Shown in pieces: positions 26,583 to 35,581 of a stretch of 62,548 bases of DNA. The position numbers and the translations under genes were made by a program. The stretch spans positions 1 through 62,548 of the forward strand of contig NZ_APVL01000022.1 of NCBI RefSeq assembly GCF_000565285.1. The letters run 5' to 3'. The DNA is from Cytobacillus firmus DS1 (lineage in GTDB: Bacteria; Bacillota; Bacilli; Bacillales; Cytobacillaceae). Within the stretch, counting starts at the first letter, position 1. Each line of letters begins with the position of its first letter. Under the pieces are notes generated by a model. It ran no database searches. It saw nothing but the letters and a program-made list of their open reading frames with translations, and was not told where the DNA came from.

Positions 26583-26614
26583 GGAGTCCGCTTAATTGCA
26601 GGACTCCATTTTTA
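26583..26614 (+). terminator. Intrinsic terminator of yeeI
   Basis: GGAGTCC pairs with GGACTCC around an 11-nt loop, followed by ATTTTTATT. Confidence 0.88.
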
Positions 26615-26944
26615 TTGAGTCCTAATTACCATAACTTTATTATGTAAACTTGAAAATAAGTATTCCATTATCATCTCGAAGAAATGAAATAGTATTATTG
26701 GAGAAATATGATTTTCTATTAAAATTGGTGGCGGTAATTGCAGTTTTATGGTGATATTACTTGATATCTGTCGAATAGCGGATTGATAGCATATGCTATC
26801 TTCCTGCCTGATACAGATAATGACTTTAACTTCCCGTTGTAAGCTTTTAATTCTGGTAATTGGAAAATAACTGAAATAAGTATTTCTGTGTTTTAATCAC
26901 TGCAGTGATGGGAACAAAAATAGGGAAAGGAGAGTTTTACACAC
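26615..26944. other. AT-rich intergenic region with two perfect palindromes
   Basis: 330 bp without a supported gene. GATAGCATATGCTATC (26785-26800) and ATCACTGCAGTGAT (26896-26909) are perfect palindromes of 16 and 14 bp. The second is 36 bp before the ATG of the 63-aa gene. Both could be regulator sites or hairpins in the leader. The ribosome site GAAAGGAGAG starts near 26925. Confidence 0.55.
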
Positions 26945-27136
26945 ATGAATACGTTTAAGGTTATTTATACTTTTGAAAAAGGTGTTACCGTAACAGAAGA
27001 GATTGAGGCAGAAAATAAATCCGAGGTAATCGGGAGCATTAAAGATCTGGAAGGGTATGTAGAACTGACATGTACTGAAGGTCACTATCACCGATTTGAT
27101 TTCGCTGATGTAAAACTAGTCACAATCACAGAATAA
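26945..27136 (+). CDS. Small soluble hypothetical protein
   Basis: 63 aa. AAAGGAGAG lies about 10 nt before the ATG, and a strong double hairpin follows. The sequence reads as alternating strands and one helix (FKVIYTFEKGVTVTEEIEAENKSEVIGSIKDLEGYVELTCTEG). This suggests a small alpha/beta fold, and the ending HYHRFDFADVKLVTI contains two histidines. The family is not recognised. Gene-like features are good, but the function is unknown. Confidence 0.75.
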   Translation: MNTFKVIYTFEKGVTVTEEIEAENKSEVIGSIKDLEGYVELTCTEGHYHRFDFADVKLVTITE

Positions 27137-27138
27137 AA

Positions 27139-27190
27139 GGAAGGCCGGAATCGGCCTCCCTCAAAGCCCGCCTGATTAGCGGGCTTCTTT
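27139..27190. terminator. Tandem terminator hairpins between convergent genes
   Basis: AGGCCG-GAAT-CGGCCT (27142-27157) is followed by AAGCCCGC-CTGATTA-GCGGGCTT (27164-27186). They separate the 63-aa gene from the converging sortase gene. Confidence 0.85.
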
Positions 27191-27788
27191 ACTTTCTTAC
27201 GAGGTCTCCAATCAGAATGTACCTCTGTGGTGCATCTCCAATAAAATTAAATGGGTAACAGGTGGTTACAGTCAGAGTTGCCCTGGGTTTAGGGACAATA
27301 ACTGTTCTGTCGTCTGCGTCGACAATTCTAATTTTACGCACCTTGTAGGTAAATTCTCCTGCAGAAGTCCTCACCACAAGCAGATCGCCTGTCTCTAATT
27401 CGCCAAGTTTACGAAAGACGGTATCCCTGTGGCCGGACAGGACAGAATTGTCTTCTTCTCCAGGAAGGACGCTGCCTGCATAATGGCCAACGCCTTTTTC
27501 CAGCTCATCCTCATCCGTGCCATGAAAGATTGGCAAATCCGCTGATATCCTCGGTATTGACAAAACACCCATTTCTTCGCCAATTTTAGGACGGACAGTG
27601 TAAAGGTTGTTTGGCTCCGTTTTTTGTGCCGCCTTCACTTCTGTTTTAACATTGCTGCTGGGGGAAGCTATATGGGCTGAAGTCTTTTGATTATTCAAAT
27701 ATGGCATAAGATTTGAGGCAGCAAGCCAAATCCCGCCCAAAATAAAAGCCAGACCGATAACTCCTTTTATCGTGAGTTTTCTTATCAC
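27189..27788 (-). CDS. Class D sortase
   Basis: 199 aa. This membrane-anchored transpeptidase cuts LPxTA-type sorting signals and attaches the protein to the cell wall. An N-terminal membrane helix lies near residues 8-30. Catalytic motifs are SGHRDT (His), TVTTCYPF (Cys) and PQRYILIG (Arg), in sortase order. GTG 27788 overlaps the TGA of the upstream gene by 4 bp, so the two are translationally coupled. The partner gene carries LPNTA, the motif class recognised by Bacillus YhcS-type class D enzymes. Confidence 0.93.
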   Translation of the reverse strand: MIRKLTIKGVIGLAFILGGIWLAASNLMPYLNNQKTSAHIASPSSNVKTEVKAAQKTEPNNLYTVRPKIGEEMGVLSIPRISADLPIFHGTDEDELEKGVGHYAGSVLPGEEDNSVLSGHRDTVFRKLGELETGDLLVVRTSAGEFTYKVRKIRIVDADDRTVIVPKPRATLTVTTCYPFNFIGDAPQRYILIGDLVRK

Positions 27789-28969
27789 GCCTCTTTCACT
27801 TTCCGTCTGAGTAAAATGGCAATTCCTATAAGGAGAAGTCCTATGCCTGCTAAAACTCCTTCAAAATAGTTTCCTGCTGTATTTGGCAGTTTTCCGCCTT
27901 TAACAGTTTTTACATGCTTTGAAACTTGTTTCACTTTATCAGGATCTTGTTTTTTAATTACCGTTTCGGCCTGATTCAAATCTGTCACTGTGTCTTCAAT
28001 TAGCTCAGAACTGAACATATCTGCTGTAATAATCATATCTGCCAGGAACTGGCCTTGTGTATTATAAAGCTCTATAAGCAGGTCATAGCCGTTTGTGTCT
28101 TCTAAAGCAACCATTTCAGCTGTTGTTAAATGGATTTTATCACCATTTTTAACAAGGTAAAACTCGGCATCAAGCTGGAACAGATTCATCATTTCCTGCA
28201 TAATGCTGATAAGTTCAGCAATTTCTGTTTCTGTTAAGTCGTCGGCACTGTCAAATTCGCCAAATGCCATTAACCGGCTTTCAAGGTTCATCATTTTATC
28301 GAGCAATTCCGGATTCTCGAAATCCAAGGTCATAAAATGTGCAAATAATGCTTCAAGTTCTTCATCAGTAAGATCTATGTCTCCAAGTATTTGAGTCATT
28401 TCGTCTTCACCGGGCAATTCATCGGCGCCCAGATAAATCGAAACCATTATATCAAGATCCTCAATATATTCGTAGTTTTCTAGGGAGTCATCGTTCTCTT
28501 TAAGCAGAGAAAGGAGCTCCTCTTTTGTCAGTCCGTAATCAGTTAAGAGCTGCTGAAGAGTTTCGTCATTAATTTCGGTACCTGTATAGGTTAAAAAAGA
28601 AACAGTGGAATCCAATGCATCAATATATCTGAAAACATCGCGAACATCATCAGTTGTTTCCATTTCTCCATTCTCCACCAGCAGTGCCGTTAATTCTTCC
28701 TCATTTTCAAACCCATAGCCAGCTAAGAGCTGCTGAAGGTTTTCTTCAGAAATAGGCTCGCCAAGATATTCAATCATTTCTTCGATGGTCTCGAAATCTT
28801 CAATACTCATATCCCAAAAGTATTCCAAATGATCATTTAAGCCTTCTTCAGACCAATTTGTTTCCTCCAGGAATTCAGCCACTTCCTCATCGCTTGGTGC
28901 TGCAAGGCTGACAGCGGGAAACAGGCTCAACAAAAGGATCGATGCTATAACTATACTTAGTCTTTTCAA
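27785..28969 (-). CDS. Processed acidic surface protein with LPNTA sorting signal
   Basis: About 394 aa from TTG 28969, which lies 6 nt after GGAGGAA. The frame is open to 28984. A signal peptide ends near SLAAPS. The body is very acidic and built of about six repeated units of 35-45 residues. Each unit carries patterns like ISEENLQQLLAGYGF(E)NEEEL and DETLQQLLTDYGLTKEELLSLL. The C-terminus has KLPNTAGN, a hydrophobic helix and RRKVKEA, a sorting signal of the LPxTA class. This matches the processed-acidic-surface-protein family, which pairs with class D sortase. It is expected to be wall-anchored; the function is unknown. Confidence 0.88.
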   Translation of the reverse strand: MKRLSIVIASILLLSLFPAVSLAAPSDEEVAEFLEETNWSEEGLNDHLEYFWDMSIEDFETIEEMIEYLGEPISEENLQQLLAGYGFENEEELTALLVENGEMETTDDVRDVFRYIDALDSTVSFLTYTGTEINDETLQQLLTDYGLTKEELLSLLKENDDSLENYEYIEDLDIMVSIYLGADELPGEDEMTQILGDIDLTDEELEALFAHFMTLDFENPELLDKMMNLESRLMAFGEFDSADDLTETEIAELISIMQEMMNLFQLDAEFYLVKNGDKIHLTTAEMVALEDTNGYDLLIELYNTQGQFLADMIITADMFSSELIEDTVTDLNQAETVIKKQDPDKVKQVSKHVKTVKGGKLPNTAGNYFEGVLAGIGLLLIGIAILLRRKVKEA

Positions 28970-29328
28970 TGGTGGTTCCTCCAAATAAGATAATTAATTC
29001 TAGAATAATATAATGGAAAAAATATTTTACGGATAGAATTGTTATTTGTGATTTTATTAGCTATAATATTTGGATTTTTTTGCAGCAGAAAAGGACGGAG
29101 GAAATGCTTGTTTAACAAGGGGTTTAATAATTTGGGCATAGAATTCAATTCAAAAAATGAGCGTGAAATTCCTTATTAAACCATTTCTTCCTGTAATTAA
29201 ATAAGGTTTATATACCCATGCCGGAAGTAATAAATGCCAAAACAGGGATTGATTAATTGGTTCTAAATGTGTAAAATTACACTAATAAATCTGAATGAAT
29301 AATATTCTATCTAAAAGAGGTGGATCCC
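28970..29328. other. Divergent intergenic region
   Basis: 359 bp between the acidic surface protein gene (minus) and the large membrane protein gene (plus). It has no supported gene. GTGTAA-AA-TTACAC (29269-29282) is an inverted repeat 46 bp before the plus-strand start and may be an operator. Both promoters should lie here, but I cannot place them with confidence. Confidence 0.5.
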
Positions 29329-32300
29329 TTGAACTCAGCAACAGAAAAATATCACCAGAACATATTTCAAGTTGAACTCACGAAATTGAAAGAGAAAGAC
29401 TATATTTCATCAGAACATTATCAAATAACCATGAAAGCCCACTATCAGTACTATCAAGACCTTGAAGAGCTGAAAAGAGAGCACATAAAGGCTGCAAAGG
29501 AAATCAGTCAAAAGCCCATTCAGCAGGCAAAAAAAATTGAGAAAAAGAAATTATCTCAGGAAGAAATCCGGGAAAGGAATATTTCCTGGCTGCTGAATAT
29601 TGGAGTCATCCTGCTCCTTATCGGAGGACTTTTTGTGGCAACAAGCAACTGGGCAACAATGTCAAATTTCATGAAAAGTGCATCCATTGCAGTTGTTTCA
29701 CTTCTTTTCTATGGATTTGCGTTTATTTCAGGAAAGGTGTTGAAAATTGAAAGAACATCGTTTGCTTTCATTGTTCTCGGGAGTTTATTTTTGCCAATAT
29801 TTATTTTGTCTATCGGCTGGTTTGAATTGCTTGGTTCGTACCTTTCCTATTATGGGGAAGGACGCTATATACTCGGAGCGGCAGGCAGTTTATTGATCTT
29901 TCCAGTATACAGTATATTTGCACAGAAACTGGGTTCACGGCTTTTTGTCTGGTTTGCTTTTATTGCCCTGTCTGCATGTGCTGGTTATGCTCTGGCAGCA
30001 TTCAGCCTTGAAAATGACAGTTTTTATTTTGGATTGATGCTTTTTAATGCTCTTCTGTCTGCAGCCTTTCATCGTATGAAAAAGTATGCTTTTCTTAAAT
30101 TGTTTACAAAAGAAATGGTTTACTTTGCTCAAATCAATTTAGTGATCTCTACTTTAATGATGCTTGTTTTTTTCAATAGCCATGTTTTTTACAGTGTGAA
30201 TATCCTTCTGACAGCAGCCGTTTATTTATCAATGGTGTATGTAACTGGCAGGAAGGAGTTTCATTTCGTATTCAGCTTATTGGTTGTCTATGGTGCCTAT
30301 CAGCTGATTGAAAATACGGTGTTAAATAAAGCTGGCCCAATTTTCTTTGCGATTGTCGGAATTGGTTTTCTGTTTGTTCCTAGAGTTATGGATAAGCAAT
30401 ACTCCTGGGAGAAGATTTTTAGACTGACCAGTGCAGCCGTTTCTATACTTGCTTTTCTCTATATTTCATTTGAAGGAATTCTTTTAATGGCCGGCGAACC
30501 CTCTGCATCACTTCTGCTGGCTTATATAATACTCGCGGTGCAATTTATATATTTGGCAAATGTTATGGCAAACGGGCTATTTGCCTACCTGGCACCTGTA
30601 TTTTTAGCTGCTGCCCTATTCGAAGCAGTTCTTATGCTGGATGAAGCCGTTCCGTTCAACAATCTGGCTTTACCTGTTTTCTTCATTGGCTTTGTGCTTT
30701 TTATCAGTTTTGGGTATCTGCTTAAATATCCGATCTTAAAAGTCGTGGAATCAAGCTCACGGGATGTGGCTGTCAGTGTTATGTTGTTTTCGGTTGTGAT
30801 TGCTTCAGGACTTCTTGATTGGCTTGCTGCAGGGACCATGCTATTAATCTTCAGCTTTGTCCTGTACCTCATGAATAAGGCTGAAAATCGGATCTTTTAT
30901 AAAGAAGCGATTCCCTGGGCTATTCCATTGTCAATCGGGTTTGCCTTTATGTTTTATGGTGAACATCAGCGAAGCTATTCAAGCTTTTATCAGAATGAGC
31001 TGGGTATGGCCATGAATACCATATTGGCAAGTATAGCCCTCCTTATCCTTTATGGCATTCTTTCTAAGAGAGGGCACAAAAATCAAGCCAGAAACGTGTT
31101 TTTAATTTCGCTGGGATTTTATACAATCTCACTGTTTACATCAGCTGCTTTGACAATCAATGAAGTCTGGATGAGACCCGCAGTATTCATAGGCGGTATT
31201 ATTATGTATCTTGCCCTGTACCGCATCCATAAGCAAAGCTGGATTCCGTATGCGTCAGCGTCGATTTCACTTTTAGCTTACTTTATGATCTTGATTGGTT
31301 TACCATTTAATTTAACAATTTTTAATTGGGTCCAATTTCCGCTAGGGGCATGGATTCTGCTTGGTGCGGCTTTCTATATTTCTAAAAAAGACTGTGTCCT
31401 GGCAAGAGGGTTCAGCTCGATTGGCCATATTTACATGCCTTTTGCCATGATCCTGACATTTTTCATTTATAGGGAAAACAGTATATGGGCCTTAATGGTC
31501 ACCCTGGCAGTCTATTGGATCAGTTTCAGGGTTTCTGCAAAAGAGTGGAAAGTAAAGATATTCCTCTACAGCTCATTTATAACTTTGTTTTTGGTGATCT
31601 TGACGGGTATGGATCATATTTGGGAGGAGAGCAATAGTGAGTATGCCATATTATCAGTCAGCTGTGCCGTATTCATATTCTGGATGACTGGTAAAACTCA
31701 GGATAAACAGAGAAGTGTTTACTTTCTTATACCCTGGTCTGTGATTGGGATATTGGCTTTTCTGGCGTCATATCCCTTTGGGGTTCTGCCGTTTATCATT
31801 TCTATTATCTATACAGCAGGGTTAATCTTATATCTGCATAGAACCAGGCTTGATATCTTGGGTGCTATTCCATTGTTTTTATTGTATGCAGCAGTACTTA
31901 AATTCCTATTCATTAACGGTATTGCTCCAGATATGAAAATTGTGATTTCCGCAGGCTTCGGCCTGGCTGCGGTTTTCATCGGCAAAATGGTTTATGCCAA
32001 AATTTTTATGGGCAAAAAAGCGGATAGCTACACCATTATTTCCCTGCTATTTTTGCTTACCGCTTATCTTTTTCCGGCGGATTCCCTATGGGCGGAGGTT
32101 CTCCCTGGACTCCTGATCAGTGCGTTTTTATTTTTACAGAGGGGCAGGGTGGCATCCAAATACTATAGGCTGCCTGGATTGCTGGCAGGAGCGGTATTAC
32201 TGGAGCCTTATTATAGTGTATTAAGAAATATTGAAATCCCGGATCTTTTTATAAGAGAGGCATATGTTCTCCCTTGGATCATCCTGATTATATTTGTCAG

Positions 32301-32706
32301 AAAAGTCCTGAAGGGACAGTACGCAAAGCTGACCAGCAAAATTCAGTGGGGAGTTCTTATAGCAGTATCCCTGCTGCTTGTACAGGATGCTCTTGCAAGT
32401 AATACGGTTTATGATGCGCTTATAGTCGGTACGCTCTCACTGATCTCGATGCTTGCTGGCACTTTTTGGAGGATAAAGTCTTATTTCTTTGTAGGTTCAG
32501 GAGTTCTGCTCCTGAATGTACTGCTTCAGACCAGACCTTATTGGGGGAACCTTCCTTGGTGGGCGTACCTTTTAATCGCCGGCTCTATTCTCATTTCTGC
32601 CGCAAGCTATAATGAATGGCAGAAACAAAAAACAGCAAGAGGTGAAGAGCCTTTAATTTCTAAATGGAAAAATAACATAATGAATAAATTAAAAGAATGG
32701 TCATAA
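29329..32706 (+). CDS. Giant polytopic membrane protein (DUF2157 / SCO7613-like)
   Basis: About 1,125 aa from TTG 29329, spaced 5 nt from GAGGTGG; a GTG at 29320 is in frame. The N-terminal 90 residues are soluble, charged and helical (KEKDYISSEHYQITMKAHYQYYQDLEELKREH). The rest is an almost unbroken series of about 30 membrane helices beginning WLLNIGVILLLIGGLFVATSNW. That first segment resembles DUF2157 and the SCO7613-type membrane region of similar giant proteins. No catalytic or transport motif is visible. It is a single-gene transcript ended by a good terminator. The function is unknown. Confidence 0.8.
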   Translation: MNSATEKYHQNIFQVELTKLKEKDYISSEHYQITMKAHYQYYQDLEELKREHIKAAKEISQKPIQQAKKIEKKKLSQEEIRERNISWLLNIGVILLLIGGLFVATSNWATMSNFMKSASIAVVSLLFYGFAFISGKVLKIERTSFAFIVLGSLFLPIFILSIGWFELLGSYLSYYGEGRYILGAAGSLLIFPVYSIFAQKLGSRLFVWFAFIALSACAGYALAAFSLENDSFYFGLMLFNALLSAAFHRMKKYAFLKLFTKEMVYFAQINLVISTLMMLVFFNSHVFYSVNILLTAAVYLSMVYVTGRKEFHFVFSLLVVYGAYQLIENTVLNKAGPIFFAIVGIGFLFVPRVMDKQYSWEKIFRLTSAAVSILAFLYISFEGILLMAGEPSASLLLAYIILAVQFIYLANVMANGLFAYLAPVFLAAALFEAVLMLDEAVPFNNLALPVFFIGFVLFISFGYLLKYPILKVVESSSRDVAVSVMLFSVVIASGLLDWLAAGTMLLIFSFVLYLMNKAENRIFYKEAIPWAIPLSIGFAFMFYGEHQRSYSSFYQNELGMAMNTILASIALLILYGILSKRGHKNQARNVFLISLGFYTISLFTSAALTINEVWMRPAVFIGGIIMYLALYRIHKQSWIPYASASISLLAYFMILIGLPFNLTIFNWVQFPLGAWILLGAAFYISKKDCVLARGFSSIGHIYMPFAMILTFFIYRENSIWALMVTLAVYWISFRVSAKEWKVKIFLYSSFITLFLVILTGMDHIWEESNSEYAILSVSCAVFIFWMTGKTQDKQRSVYFLIPWSVIGILAFLASYPFGVLPFIISIIYTAGLILYLHRTRLDILGAIPLFLLYAAVLKFLFINGIAPDMKIVISAGFGLAAVFIGKMVYAKIFMGKKADSYTIISLLFLLTAYLFPADSLWAEVLPGLLISAFLFLQRGRVASKYYRLPGLLAGAVLLEPYYSVLRNIEIPDLFIREAYVLPWIILIIFVRKVLKGQYAKLTSKIQWGVLIAVSLLLVQDALASNTVYDALIVGTLSLISMLAGTFWRIKSYFFVGSGVLLLNVLLQTRPYWGNLPWWAYLLIAGSILISAASYNEWQKQKTARGEEPLISKWKNNIMNKLKEWS

Positions 32707-32714
32707 GAAATTTA

Positions 32715-32750
32715 ACCTAGCCTTTCAAGTACGTGGGCTAGGTCTTTTTA
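32715..32750 (+). terminator. Intrinsic terminator
   Basis: ACCTAGCC pairs with GGCTAGGT around a 13-nt loop, followed by CTTTTTATT. Confidence 0.88.
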
Positions 32751-32772
32751 TTAACTTTAGAATAAATAAGTA

Positions 32773-32787
32773 AATTTTCAGAAAATA
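32773..32787 (+). promoter_or_regulatory. CodY-like box before the paaK promoter
   Basis: AATTTTCAGAAAATA matches 14 of 15 bases of the CodY consensus AATTTTCWGAAAATT. It ends 2 bp before the -35 element. CodY would link paa expression to branched-chain amino acid and GTP supply. A similar arrangement occurs before the ABC transporter gene at 43197. Confidence 0.65.
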
Positions 32788-32789
32788 AG

Positions 32790-32818
32790 TTGACTTTTTC
32801 CGGTTTACACGGTATCTT
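32790..32818 (+). promoter_or_regulatory. SigA-type promoter of the paa operon
   Basis: TTGACT (32790-32795), a 17-bp spacer, then TATCTT (32813-32818). The start would be near 32825, giving an 80-nt leader. Confidence 0.6.
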
Positions 32819-32819
32819 T

Positions 32820-32837
32820 GTGTTAAATATATAACAC
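32820..32837 (+). promoter_or_regulatory. Inverted repeat at the paa transcription start
   Basis: GTGTTA-AATATA-TAACAC is a perfect 6-bp inverted repeat over the predicted start site. It is a candidate operator separate from the TAACG-N9-CGTTA site below it. Confidence 0.45.
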
Positions 32838-32847
32838 TTATTTTATC

Positions 32848-32866
32848 TAACGATAATTAAACGTTA
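32848..32866 (+). promoter_or_regulatory. Candidate aromatic-catabolism operator, paaK copy
   Basis: TAACGATAATTAAACGTTA is a perfect TAACG-N9-CGTTA inverted repeat in the paaK leader. Three other copies with 9 of 10 arm bases lie upstream of paaX, the ABC transporter and the FlK-type thioesterase gene. Confidence 0.65.
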
Positions 32867-32904
32867 TATTAAATTATTATCCTAATATTCTGGGAGGTCA
32901 TGTC

Positions 32905-34212
32905 TTGATTCTGCATGATATAGAAACGGAAAGCCGCGATATGATAGAAGAATTGCAGCTGTACCGGCTCAGGCAGACAGTGGAGAGAGTAAATAACCAT
33001 GTGCCTTTTTATCGGAAAAAGTTTTTGGAAAGTAATATTGCACCTCAAGACATTACCAGCCTGGATGATATTCAAAAGCTGCCCTTTACTGTTAAAGCAG
33101 ATTTGCGGGAACATTACCCATTCGGGCTTTTTGCTGTGGATAAAAAAGAAATTGTGCGTCTGCACGCTTCTTCAGGAACGAGCGGAAAGCCGACTGTAGC
33201 GGGCTACACCCGGAATGACATCGAAATGTGGAGCAATCTGATAGCCAGGGCAATCTCCATAGGAGGAGGCGAACCTGGTCAGACATTGCATAATGCTTAC
33301 GGATACGGGCTGTTTACCGGCGGATTGGGACTGCATTATGGCAGCGAACAGCTTGGCATGGCAACCGTACCTGTTTCTGGAGGAAATACTGAGCGACAAA
33401 TTATGCTGATACAGGACTTTAAGCCGGAACTTATTTGCGGAACTCCATCATATGTCCTCAATTTAGCAGAGAAGATGGCGGAGCAGGGAATCGACCCGGC
33501 AAGTACATCATTAAAGTTTGGGATATTTGGTGCTGAGCCCTGGTCTGAAGAAATGCGGAGAGCGCTCGAATCTAAGCTTGGAATTAAAGCATGCGATATT
33601 TATGGGCTGAGTGAAGTTATGGGACCGGGTGTAGCTATGGAGTGCCATGAAGCTCAGGATGGGCTGCATATTGCAGAAGATCATTTCTATGCGGAGGTGA
33701 TTGATCCGATAAATATGAAACCGCTTTCATATGGAGATGAAGGTGAGCTTGTTTTTACCAGTTTAACGAAGGAAGCTTTTCCTGTGATCCGCTATCGTAC
33801 TGGTGACATTGCCTCCCTTTCTAAAGAGAAATGTGCGTGCGGGAGAACCACGATACGCATGAGCCGGGTGAAAGGACGCATTGACGATATGCTCAATGTT
33901 AATGGTGTAAACGTCTTTCCGTCCGAAATTGAACGGTGTATTCTTCAAGTGCCTGAGCTTGCTCCCCATTATCAGATCCACGTCCATAAAAAAGGAAGTT
34001 TAGAAGTTTTAGAGCTTCATGCTGAATGGAGCGAAGAGTTTTATAGGGATATGGGAGAAGCGGAATTCGTAAAAAAGAAGATTCAGGAAGCATTGAAACA
34101 AAACTGCTTTATTACCATCAGACTTGTTCTCCATCCGCCTAAAACGCTGCCGAGATCGGAAGGGAAGGCTGTCAGGATTGTAAGCCCGGCAGTGGGAAAT
34201 GCAGTAACCTGA
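32905..34212 (+). CDS. paaK: Phenylacetate-CoA ligase
   Basis: 435 aa, an ANL-superfamily enzyme that activates phenylacetate with ATP and CoA to phenylacetyl-CoA in the cytoplasm. TTG 32905 is spaced 6 nt from GGGAGGT. Motifs are the P-loop-like LHASSGTSGKPTVAGYT (residues about 88-104), GAEPWSEEMR, YGLSEVMGPG, and VIRYRTGDIASL with the hinge region. The C-terminal subdomain is GRIDDMLNVNGVNVFPSEIE. It is first in the paa operon and lets the cell use external phenylacetate as well as the CoA ester made internally. Confidence 0.95.
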   Translation: MILHDIETESRDMIEELQLYRLRQTVERVNNHVPFYRKKFLESNIAPQDITSLDDIQKLPFTVKADLREHYPFGLFAVDKKEIVRLHASSGTSGKPTVAGYTRNDIEMWSNLIARAISIGGGEPGQTLHNAYGYGLFTGGLGLHYGSEQLGMATVPVSGGNTERQIMLIQDFKPELICGTPSYVLNLAEKMAEQGIDPASTSLKFGIFGAEPWSEEMRRALESKLGIKACDIYGLSEVMGPGVAMECHEAQDGLHIAEDHFYAEVIDPINMKPLSYGDEGELVFTSLTKEAFPVIRYRTGDIASLSKEKCACGRTTIRMSRVKGRIDDMLNVNGVNVFPSEIERCILQVPELAPHYQIHVHKKGSLEVLELHAEWSEEFYRDMGEAEFVKKKIQEALKQNCFITIRLVLHPPKTLPRSEGKAVRIVSPAVGNAVT

Positions 34213-34237
34213 ATGAATTATTTTAAACTCACTGGGG

Positions 34238-35206
34238 GTGAAACACATGTCAGAAGCTCTTTTCTTTCAAGAAATGACGGAAGAACAAAAATACGGGCAG
34301 TTCATGAAACGCATTAATGCAGGAGAAAAAATTGAAGCGGATGATTGGATGCCGGAAGATTATAGAATGACATTAATCAAATTAATTTCAATGCATGGTA
34401 TCAGTGAAATTATGGGAGCACTTCCTGAAAAGGAATGGGTGCCGAAAGCTCCTTCATTAAAACGCAAGCTGGGCATCATGGCAAAGGTGCAGGATGAGAT
34501 GGGACATGGTCAGCTGCTGCTTCGTGTTGCGGAGGATTTAATGAAGCCCCTCGGCAAAACCCGTGAAGATATTATGCAGGATTTATTCAGCGGCAGACTG
34601 AAATTCCATAATGTCTTTCATATGGAAGCACCAACATGGGGGGATGCCGGTCTGATTGGCTGGCTGGTTGACGGTGCAGCGATCATTACCCAGACCAATA
34701 TGCTTAACGCTTCTTATGGACCTTATGCAAGAGCCCTTAAGAGAATTTGCGCTGAGGAGGTTTTTCATGCCCAGCATGGTGAAGCCATAATTATGGCCCT
34801 GGCTGAAGGAACCGGCGAGCAAAGAGCGATGGTTCAGGATGCGGTTAACCGATGGTGGGAAGCGCTGTTAATGTTCTTTGGCCCTGGTGACGCCTCTACA
34901 ACAGGCACTTCCAAACAGGACACAACGATAAAATACAGAATTCGGACAAAGACGAACGAAGACTTAAGACAGGACTTTTTTACAAAATATATTCCACGTG
35001 TTCTCTCGCTTGGCCTCACTCTGCCGGACGAGACGATGCATTTCGATCAGGAGCGGGAGCTTTGGGTTTATAAGCAGCCTGATTGGAATAGGTTCAAGGA
35101 CATTATTAAAAATAATGGGCCAAAATCTCAGGAGCGGCTCGGCCTCCGGCGCACAGCTTATGATACTAACAAATGGGTGCGGGAAGCTCTCAATACTGCA
35201 AACTAA
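34238..35206 (+). CDS. paaA: Phenylacetyl-CoA epoxidase, catalytic subunit A
   Basis: 322 aa, a di-iron ferritin-like monooxygenase subunit that forms the 1,2-epoxide of phenylacetyl-CoA. Iron-ligand motifs are KVQDEMGHGQLL (Glu and His of the first helix pair) and CAEEVFHAQHGEA (second pair). Length and the sequence MHGISEIMGALPEKEWVPKAPSL fit PaaA. GGGGGTGAAA precedes the ATG at 34247, and the frame has an earlier ATG at 34238. It sits 25 bp after paaK and 9 bp before paaB. Confidence 0.96.
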   Translation: MKHMSEALFFQEMTEEQKYGQFMKRINAGEKIEADDWMPEDYRMTLIKLISMHGISEIMGALPEKEWVPKAPSLKRKLGIMAKVQDEMGHGQLLLRVAEDLMKPLGKTREDIMQDLFSGRLKFHNVFHMEAPTWGDAGLIGWLVDGAAIITQTNMLNASYGPYARALKRICAEEVFHAQHGEAIIMALAEGTGEQRAMVQDAVNRWWEALLMFFGPGDASTTGTSKQDTTIKYRIRTKTNEDLRQDFFTKYIPRVLSLGLTLPDETMHFDQERELWVYKQPDWNRFKDIIKNNGPKSQERLGLRRTAYDTNKWVREALNTAN

Positions 35207-35215
35207 ACCGTTCAT

Positions 35216-35581
35216 ATGGGAGGGGTACCTTTGGGTAACGAAGGATTTTATCAGGAATATGAAGTTTTTAGTCAAAGAACAGATACCTCGCCTCTGCAAT
35301 ACCAATTTTCCCTGCTGGCGCCAAATCGGGAGCTTGCACTCGTCATGGCGCAGGAAAATTTTATGAGGAGAGAGCCGGCTGCTGATATCTGGGTCGTTAA
35401 ACGCTCTGATATCCGAAAGCTGACTCCGGAAGAAAAGCAATCACTTCAGCGTCTGGACAACAAAGAATACCGCACGACAAAAGGATATGGCTATCTGAAG
35501 AAAAAGTGGCGCCAATATGAGCAGGAAATGCTTGATGAAAAGGAAATTCTTTCATGGGGAGGGATGAAGAAAGGTGACTGA
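35216..35581 (+). CDS. paaB: Phenylacetyl-CoA epoxidase, subunit B
   Basis: About 121 aa from the longest frame. The first codons (MGGVPLG) lie over a GGGAGGGG stretch, so translation may begin at TTG 35231. PaaB is a small bridging subunit of the epoxidase complex; it lacks metal ligands. The sequence YEVFSQRTDTSPLQYQFSLLAPNRELALVMAQENFMRREPAADIWVVKRSDI is typical of the family. It overlaps paaC by 8 bp. Confidence 0.93.
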   Translation: MGGVPLGNEGFYQEYEVFSQRTDTSPLQYQFSLLAPNRELALVMAQENFMRREPAADIWVVKRSDIRKLTPEEKQSLQRLDNKEYRTTKGYGYLKKKWRQYEQEMLDEKEILSWGGMKKGD

